Assembly (NCBI GenBank): GCA_019136035.1
Contig: JAGVUW010000207.1
Location: 1 to 5,829, forward strand
DNA: 5,829 bases
Reading direction: 5' to 3'
DNA from: Verrucomicrobiota bacterium
GTDB taxonomy: Bacteria; Verrucomicrobiota; Lentisphaeria; Oligosphaerales; JAFGRS01
This document shows positions 1 through 3,200 of the stretch, one piece after another. The position numbers were made by a program, and so were the translations under genes. The notes under the pieces were generated by a model that made no database searches, was not told where the DNA came from, and saw only the letters and a list, made by a program, of their open reading frames with translations. Within the stretch, counting starts at the first letter, position 1, and the number at the start of each line of letters is the position of its first letter.

Positions 1-813
1 GACGGCCTCGGGATCGGCGCCATTGGCCCCGACCTCGAAGGTCCGGATGCATGTCGGTGCGACCTCGTCCAGGGCTGTGATGAAGGGCTGCCAGGCCGTG
101 CTGCCGACGCCCGGGATGAGGTGCTGATCTTCCCCGAGGCCATCGCTGTCCTGGATATGGACCGCAAAGAGCTTCGCGCCCGCGGCACGTGCCTCAATCG
201 CGGCGTTGCAGCCGTTGGCGTTGCTGTGGCCGGCGTCGACGCAGACTCCGACATGGCTGCCGAGGTCACGGATCATCTCGAGGACGTCCGCGATCGGCCC
301 GCCCGGGCGCGGCGTGCGCCGCTGCGGCAGGTTCTCGACGGCCAGGCGCAGGCCGAGCGCGCGGGCCCGCTCGGCGAGTGTGGCGAGGGCCTGCCGCGAC
401 CGCCCGATCGTCGCGGCGCGGTCGTCCTCGCGGAAGGGCGTCCTGGTGGCGTTGTGGTGGGTGATGACCAGGCGCGCCCCCAGGGCCGACGCCGGCTCCA
501 GGCAGGCAAGGGCACGGTCCAGCGCGGCCTGGCGGACCGCGTCGTCGGGGTCGGCGAGGTTCCATCCTGCGGAGCTGATGTGCACCGAGGGAACGGCAAT
601 GCCGGCATCGTCGAGACGCCGGCGCGTTCCGTCGATGTCGTTGCACCAGTCCGCCTCGGGCTTCTTCGCAAACCCGAGCTCGACCTGCCTCCAGCCGTGC
701 CGCGAGAGCGTCTCCACCAGAGCGGCGATCGGGATCTCGCCGAAGAGGCTGCCGGAGACCCCGTAGGCGACCGCCGGGGCGGGTCGTGTGCGGTGCGTTC
801 TGACGGTTGACAT
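1..813 (-). CDS. Sugar phosphate isomerase/epimerase-like TIM-barrel protein (3' end outside window)
   Basis: This is a partial gene. 271 codons are visible and the frame runs off the window without a stop. The protein looks like a xylose-isomerase-like TIM-barrel (AP endonuclease 2 superfamily) enzyme. Such enzymes isomerise or epimerise sugars, or handle related polyols, using a divalent metal. Visible family marks are AYGVSG near the start (residues 16-21), VELGF (44-48), VHIS (77-80), VEN (159-161), VDAGHSN (192-198), VHIQD (218-222), DQHLIPGVGS (229-238) and FEVG (259-262). E160, D193, H219 and E260 sit where the family places metal ligands and catalytic acids, with H196 and H231 as further conserved positions. 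Family length suggests only a short tail is missing. The ATG at 813 is chosen because GAAGG lies 9 bases upstream and conserved sequence starts soon after it. No signal peptide is seen, so it is probably cytoplasmic. It is divergent from the nuclease operon. The substrate cannot be named; the superfamily call is firm. Confidence 0.5.
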   Translation of the reverse strand, partial: MSTVRTHRTRPAPAVAYGVSGSLFGEIPIAALVETLSRHGWRQVELGFAKKPEADWCNDIDGTRRRLDDAGIAVPSVHISSAGWNLADPDDAVRQAALDRALACLEPASALGARLVITHHNATRTPFREDDRAATIGRSRQALATLAERARALGLRLAVENLPQRRTPRPGGPIADVLEMIRDLGSHVGVCVDAGHSNANGCNAAIEARAAGAKLFAVHIQDSDGLGEDQHLIPGVGSTAWQPFITALDEVAPTCIRTFEVGANGADPEAV

Positions 814-822
814 GGATCCGTG

Positions 823-827
823 CCTTC
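823..827 (-). promoter_or_regulatory. Ribosome binding site of the isomerase-like gene
   Basis: On the minus strand this reads GAAGG, 9 bases before the ATG at 813. It supports that ATG over starts further upstream in other frames. It is a modest Shine-Dalgarno match. Confidence 0.5.
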
Positions 828-885
828 GCTGAGAGCCCGCGCCCGGTGCTCCCGTATGGAGCCATCGGTGCGCATCACGGTGGTG

Positions 886-913
886 ACGGTACCCCATGGC
901 GCTGTTTTCTCAA
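886..913 (-). promoter_or_regulatory. Weak candidate promoter for the isomerase-like gene
   Basis: Read on the minus strand, TTGAGA (908-913) is followed after 16 bases by TACCGT (886-891), a loose sigma-70-like pair. It would give a leader of roughly 65 bases before the ATG at 813. The -10 matches the consensus at only half its positions, so this is a suggestion from spacing and the AT-richer local sequence, not a firm call. Confidence 0.5.
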
Positions 914-1091
914 GGCCTTGGATCGGCGCGGGAGGCCCCCGCCCGTTGTGGTGGGCACCAGAACTCAGGCGGCCAAACCGAGGAACACGGCGGACTAGGA
1001 TGCCTCGAGCAGGTCGACGGCGCCGCCCACGCGGCTGGTCCACCGGCGCCGCGGTGAACCGACTCTGAAAGCGCCCCGGCGGGCCGTCGTT

Positions 1092-1108
1092 GGGCCTGGC
1101 GCCAGCCC
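1092..1108. repeat. Inverted repeat in the -35 position of the operon promoter
   Basis: CTGGCGCCAG at 1096-1105 is a perfect 10-base palindrome. It is flanked by GGG (1092-1094) and CCC (1106-1108), which also pair, with one unpaired C at 1095. It occupies the place where a -35 box would be expected for the -10 at 1120-1125, where no good -35 is visible. It could be an operator or activator site. In DNA this GC-rich, chance palindromes of this size are common, so confidence is low. Confidence 0.5.
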
Positions 1109-1119
1109 TCCCGGGTGGC

Positions 1120-1125
1120 TATACT
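1120..1125 (+). promoter_or_regulatory. Candidate -10 box for the nuclease-hypothetical-hisA operon
   Basis: TATACT matches the sigma-70 -10 consensus TATAAT at five of six positions and stands out in otherwise very GC-rich DNA. A TG lies two bases upstream, like a slightly misplaced extended -10. No convincing -35 is seen at normal spacing; TTGGGC at 1090-1095 is too far away. Transcription would start near 1131-1133, giving a leader of about 67 bases before the ATG at 1199. The box also overlaps the longest possible GTG start of this frame (1115), which argues against that start. Confidence 0.5.
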
Positions 1126-1131
1126 AGAGTT

Positions 1132-1175
1132 GGACGGGGCTGCACGGCGCGGCCCGTCCCGGCGGCCTGTCCGGG
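1132..1175 (+). other. Overlapping stem-loops in the operon leader
   Basis: GGACGGG (1132-1138) pairs perfectly with CCCGTCC (1153-1159) across a 14-base loop. CCCGG (1158-1162) pairs with CCGGG (1171-1175) across an 8-base loop. The two stems share bases 1158-1159, so they compete. The first begins about where the predicted transcript starts and might protect the 5' end. No known riboswitch or attenuator is recognised, and high GC content makes chance pairing likely. Confidence 0.5.
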
Positions 1176-1187
1176 GTTCCGGCAGAC

Positions 1188-1191
1188 GAGG
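1188..1191 (+). promoter_or_regulatory. Ribosome binding site of the nuclease-UVR gene
   Basis: GAGG lies 7 bases before the ATG at 1199. It decides the start in favour of this ATG over the in-frame GTG at 1115, which would add 28 residues with no family resemblance and would overlap the -10 box. Confidence 0.5.
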
Positions 1192-1198
1192 TCTGGCT

Positions 1199-1756
1199 AT
1201 GATCGAGGTGACGATACGCGGCGTGTCGATGACGGCAGCGGGGTTTGTCGTCCTGCTTCAGCACGAGGGCGACGAGCGCACCCTGCCGATTGCCATCGGC
1301 AGCGCGGAGGCGCAGGCGATCCTCTTCGAGCTGAACGGCGTGGAACTGCCGCGGCCGTTGACGCATGACCTCTTCCGCGCCGTCCTGAACGAGCTGGGTG
1401 TGACCCTGACGCGTGTCGAGGTGACCGACCTGCGCGAGGAGACCTTCTACGCGGTCCTGCATCTGGAGAGCCCCCGCGGCGTGGTCAAGGTCGACGCGCG
1501 TCCGAGCGACGCTCTGGCTTTGGCCCTGCGCTGTGGCGCCTCGATTGGCGTGTCTTCAGCGGTGATGGACCGTGCTGCGGTCGTCTTGGACAAGGCCGGT
1601 TCGGTCGGGCCCGAGGCGGGCGCCAAGGCCCCGACATCGGCGCCGCCGGATCCGTTGCAGGCGTTGCGCGAGCAGCTCGCCCGGGCCATCGCCGAGGAAC
1701 GCTACGAGGAGGCCGCGCGTCTGCGCGATCGCCTGCGGGAGCTGTCGGAAACCTGA
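1199..1756 (+). CDS. Bifunctional nuclease (BFN/DUF151) domain protein with C-terminal UVR motif
   Basis: A 185-residue cytoplasmic protein. Residues 1 to about 133 match the bifunctional nuclease domain (DNase-RNase, DUF151). They start with MIEVTIRGVS and carry LPIAIGSAEAQAI (29-41), LTHDL (54-58) and the family signature VDARPSDALALALR (98-111). Family members in plants have been reported to cut both RNA and DNA; Thermotoga TM0160 is, as I recall, a structural representative. A linker rich in Ala and Pro (about 134-151) leads to a UVR motif (about 153-182) with the usual pattern LREQL..AI..E.YEEAARLRDRL, as in UvrB, UvrC, ClpC and McsA, where it mediates protein-protein contacts. BFN domains joined to a UVR motif are known in several bacterial groups, so the fusion looks intact. 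It is the first gene of a probable operon, and the next gene starts 41 bases after its stop. The domain calls are firm. The cellular role, perhaps in nucleic-acid repair or stress, is inference. Confidence 0.5.
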   Translation: MIEVTIRGVSMTAAGFVVLLQHEGDERTLPIAIGSAEAQAILFELNGVELPRPLTHDLFRAVLNELGVTLTRVEVTDLREETFYAVLHLESPRGVVKVDARPSDALALALRCGASIGVSSAVMDRAAVVLDKAGSVGPEAGAKAPTSAPPDPLQALREQLARAIAEERYEEAARLRDRLRELSET

Positions 1757-1785
1757 GCGGCACGGGCCGCCGGGTGCAGTCAATC

Positions 1786-1791
1786 GAGGAG
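1786..1791 (+). promoter_or_regulatory. Ribosome binding site of the 165-residue unknown gene
   Basis: GAGGAG lies 6 bases before the ATG at 1798, a strong Shine-Dalgarno at good spacing. It places the start there, not at the in-frame GTG at 1774, which lies upstream of the site. Confidence 0.5.
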
Positions 1792-1797
1792 CACAGG

Positions 1798-2295
1798 ATG
1801 AAGGTCACCCCCTGCCGGTCCTACCATGCGCGTGTGGTCGACCACGTTGCCGTGACCATGGCCGACGGCCGCAGCCGCTTCAAGATCTACGCCGTGAGCA
1901 TCATCGGCCGCGACCAGCCCGAGCGCTACGAGTGGGCCCATTGCGGCATGACGCTGCCCGCGTTCGCCGAGCGCTTCAGCCGCGGCGCCGACGAGGGCGT
2001 CGGCTTCGTGACCGCCTTCCCGCATATCACCAAGGTCTTCCGGTACCACCCCGAGGCCGAAATCCTGATGTGCGTCAAGGCCTTCAATACCCGCGACCTG
2101 AAGCCCCTGGACCTGAACCGCGGCGAGGGCTACCTGGAGTTCGCCTGCTATGCCGAGGCGCTCCTGGCGGCCGATGAGTACCGCTACTGGGCGGAAGCGA
2201 CGAGTGTCGAGAACTACCTCTCGCGCTGGAGCGCCGTGGCGGACGCGCCGGTGGCCTCGGCGGGTAAGCTGCGGGCCTGGTGGGAGTCGCGCTGA
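1798..2295 (+). CDS. Uncharacterised 165-residue protein, middle gene of the operon
   Basis: I do not recognise this protein. It is 165 residues long, with no signal peptide and no membrane segment, so it is probably cytoplasmic. Its composition looks like a compact alpha/beta fold. Possible strands are near residues 12-20 (RVVDHVAVT), 28-36 (FKIYAVSII) and 87-96. Helices are likely at 54-61 and 118-133, and the C-terminal part (137-163) is rich in Trp. It has four cysteines (6, 49, 92, 117) that do not form a zinc-binding pattern, and several His residues (10, 16, 48, 76, 84). It is a real gene: it has strong GAGGAG, normal codon use and third-position GC bias, and it fits between two recognisable genes with gaps of 41 and 50 bases. 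Co-transcription with a nuclease-UVR protein and HisA is likely, but that does not establish a function. A remote-homology or structure search would be needed to assign one. Confidence 0.5.
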   Translation: MKVTPCRSYHARVVDHVAVTMADGRSRFKIYAVSIIGRDQPERYEWAHCGMTLPAFAERFSRGADEGVGFVTAFPHITKVFRYHPEAEILMCVKAFNTRDLKPLDLNRGEGYLEFACYAEALLAADEYRYWAEATSVENYLSRWSAVADAPVASAGKLRAWWESR

Positions 2296-2332
2296 GGCGA
2301 CCGCGACCGTCGCGGGATGGGCTCTGTAGTAC

Positions 2333-2338
2333 AAGGAA
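2333..2338 (+). promoter_or_regulatory. Ribosome binding site of hisA
   Basis: AAGGAA lies 7 bases before the GTG at 2346. It supports GTG 2346 as the start instead of the in-frame GTG at 2280, which lies inside the previous gene and would add 22 residues unlike any HisA. Confidence 0.5.
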
Positions 2339-2345
2339 CGCAGTT

Positions 2346-3077
2346 GTGCGCTTTCGGCCCTGCATCGACCTCCATGGCGGCAAAGTCAAGCAGATCGTCG
2401 GCGGCACGCTCAGTGACGCGCAGCCGGGCGCGACGCTGACGAATGGCCTCGAGGGCGGCCACGTGATCATGCTCGGACCCGGCAATGACGCCGGCGCCCG
2501 CGATGCCCTCGGCGTCCACCCGGGGTCGCTGCAGGTCGGCGGCGGCCTGACGCCGCAGAACGCCGCGGCCTGGCTCGAGGCGGGTGCCGCGAAGGTGATC
2601 GTCACCAGCTACCTCTTCGTTGACAACGACTTCAGCTTCGAACGCCTGGCCGAGATGGGCCGTGCCGTCGGCCGCGATCGTCTGGTGGTGGACCTGAGCT
2701 GCCGCCGTCGCGGCGACGACTACGTGGTGGCCTGTAACCGCTGGCAGACCCTGACCCATCTCGTGCTCGGCCCGGCCATCCTGGAGCGCCTGGCGGACGC
2801 CTGCAGCGAGCTGCTGGTCCACGCCGTCGATGTCGAGGGCCGCCAGGCCGGCGTGGACGAGGCCCTGATCGAGCGCCTGGCGTCGTGGACCGCCCTGCCC
2901 ACCACCTACGCCGGCGGCGTCCGCAGCCTCGAGGACGTGCTCCTGGTCGGTCGCCTGGGACAGGGCCGCCTGGACGTCACGGTCGGCAGCGCCCTGGACC
3001 TGTTCGGGGGTCGCGGTATTGCCTACCGCGATCTGGTCGAGCTCGACCGCCGCGCGCGCGCCGGCCTGGCGCGCTGA
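2346..3077 (+). CDS. hisA: Phosphoribosylformimino-AICAR ribotide isomerase, eukaryotic (HIS6) type
   Basis: HisA catalyses the Amadori-type isomerisation of ProFAR to PRFAR, the fourth step of histidine synthesis. The 243-residue protein resembles the eukaryotic HIS6 form far more than common bacterial HisA. It has CIDLHGGKVKQIVGGTL (6-22), GGHVIMLGPGND (37-48), LQVGGG (62-67), KVIVTSYLF (83-91), VVDLSCR (114-120), NRWQTLT (131-137), HAVDVEG (159-165), TYAGGVRS (187-194) and GSALDLFGG (214-222). D8 and D116 are the expected catalytic aspartates. Glycine-rich QVGGG, YAGG and GSALDLFGG are the likely phosphate-binding loops. Compared with yeast HIS6 (about 261 residues, recalled), about 18-20 residues are absent between LTN (31-33) and GLEGGHV (34-40), where barrel helix 1 should lie. 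The reading frame stays open. It is the last gene of the operon, 50 bases after the previous stop. The family call is strong; whether this copy is active is open. Bacterial examples of this type are known (Fibrobacter, from memory). Confidence 0.5.
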   Translation: MRFRPCIDLHGGKVKQIVGGTLSDAQPGATLTNGLEGGHVIMLGPGNDAGARDALGVHPGSLQVGGGLTPQNAAAWLEAGAAKVIVTSYLFVDNDFSFERLAEMGRAVGRDRLVVDLSCRRRGDDYVVACNRWQTLTHLVLGPAILERLADACSELLVHAVDVEGRQAGVDEALIERLASWTALPTTYAGGVRSLEDVLLVGRLGQGRLDVTVGSALDLFGGRGIAYRDLVELDRRARAGLAR

Positions 3078-3200
3078 GTCGAGCCTCAGCCGGCCCGTGA
3101 TGCCTGAGCGCGGGACGCCCCCCGCGCTGCCGCAGCCCCGCCGCAACACTCGGGCCGAGGCTGCGTCGCTGGCAGGCGCTGTCGAGCAGGGGACTGCCCG
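3078..3200. other. Convergent intergenic gap
   Basis: These 123 bases separate the stop of hisA from the stop of the leftward kinase gene. The gap is filled mostly by inverted repeats that may end transcription from both sides. No gene is seen. Confidence 0.5.
3107..3128. terminator. Candidate bidirectional terminator hairpin without a T-tract
   Basis: AGCGCGGG (3107-3114) and CCCGCGCT (3121-3128) form a perfect 8-bp, almost all-GC stem with a 6-base loop, 29 bases after the hisA stop. A longer imperfect stem surrounds it: AGCCTC and GGCCCG (3082-3097, with a 4-base bulge) against CGGGCC and GAGGCT (3151-3162). No run of T follows on either strand, so a classical intrinsic terminator is not met. 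It sits between convergent genes, where a shared terminator or an mRNA 3'-end stabiliser is expected. Confidence 0.5.

Larger units (their letters stand above)
814..1198. other. Divergent intergenic region
   Basis: These 385 bases separate the leftward isomerase gene from the rightward nuclease operon. I see no credible coding sequence. Short frames here (for example 807-998 and 820-1068 on the plus strand) have no family resemblance and no convincing ribosome site. The region holds a weak leftward promoter candidate, a better rightward -10 box at 1120-1125, a palindrome at 1092-1108 and leader stem-loops at 1132-1175. A 9-base repeat CGGCGCCGC occurs at 1018-1026 and 1044-1052 and is probably compositional. 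The remainder shows nothing I can name. Confidence 0.5.

Noticed and set aside
121..810. Plus-strand open frame of 229 codons
   Set aside because: It lies antisense to the isomerase-like gene, whose translation carries clear family motifs. The frame is rich in Arg, Gly and Ala with no motif, as expected for a shadow in GC-rich DNA.
273..1043. Minus-strand frame of 256 codons overlapping the isomerase gene and the intergenic region
   Set aside because: It is another reading frame of the same strand as the isomerase gene, is very rich in Arg, Pro and Ser, and resembles no family.
1018..1052. Repeated CGGCGCCGC as a possible regulatory repeat
   Set aside because: There are only two copies, each nearly self-complementary and made only of G and C, in a GC-rich intergenic region. 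No promoter is placed to use them, so chance is the simpler explanation.
1115..1198. Upstream GTG start for the nuclease-UVR gene
   Set aside because: It overlaps the TATACT -10 box, adds residues unlike the family, and a good ribosome site fits the ATG at 1199 instead.
2214..3149. Minus-strand open frame of 311 codons
   Set aside because: It is antisense to hisA, which is firmly recognised. It has no family resemblance and no convincing ribosome site.
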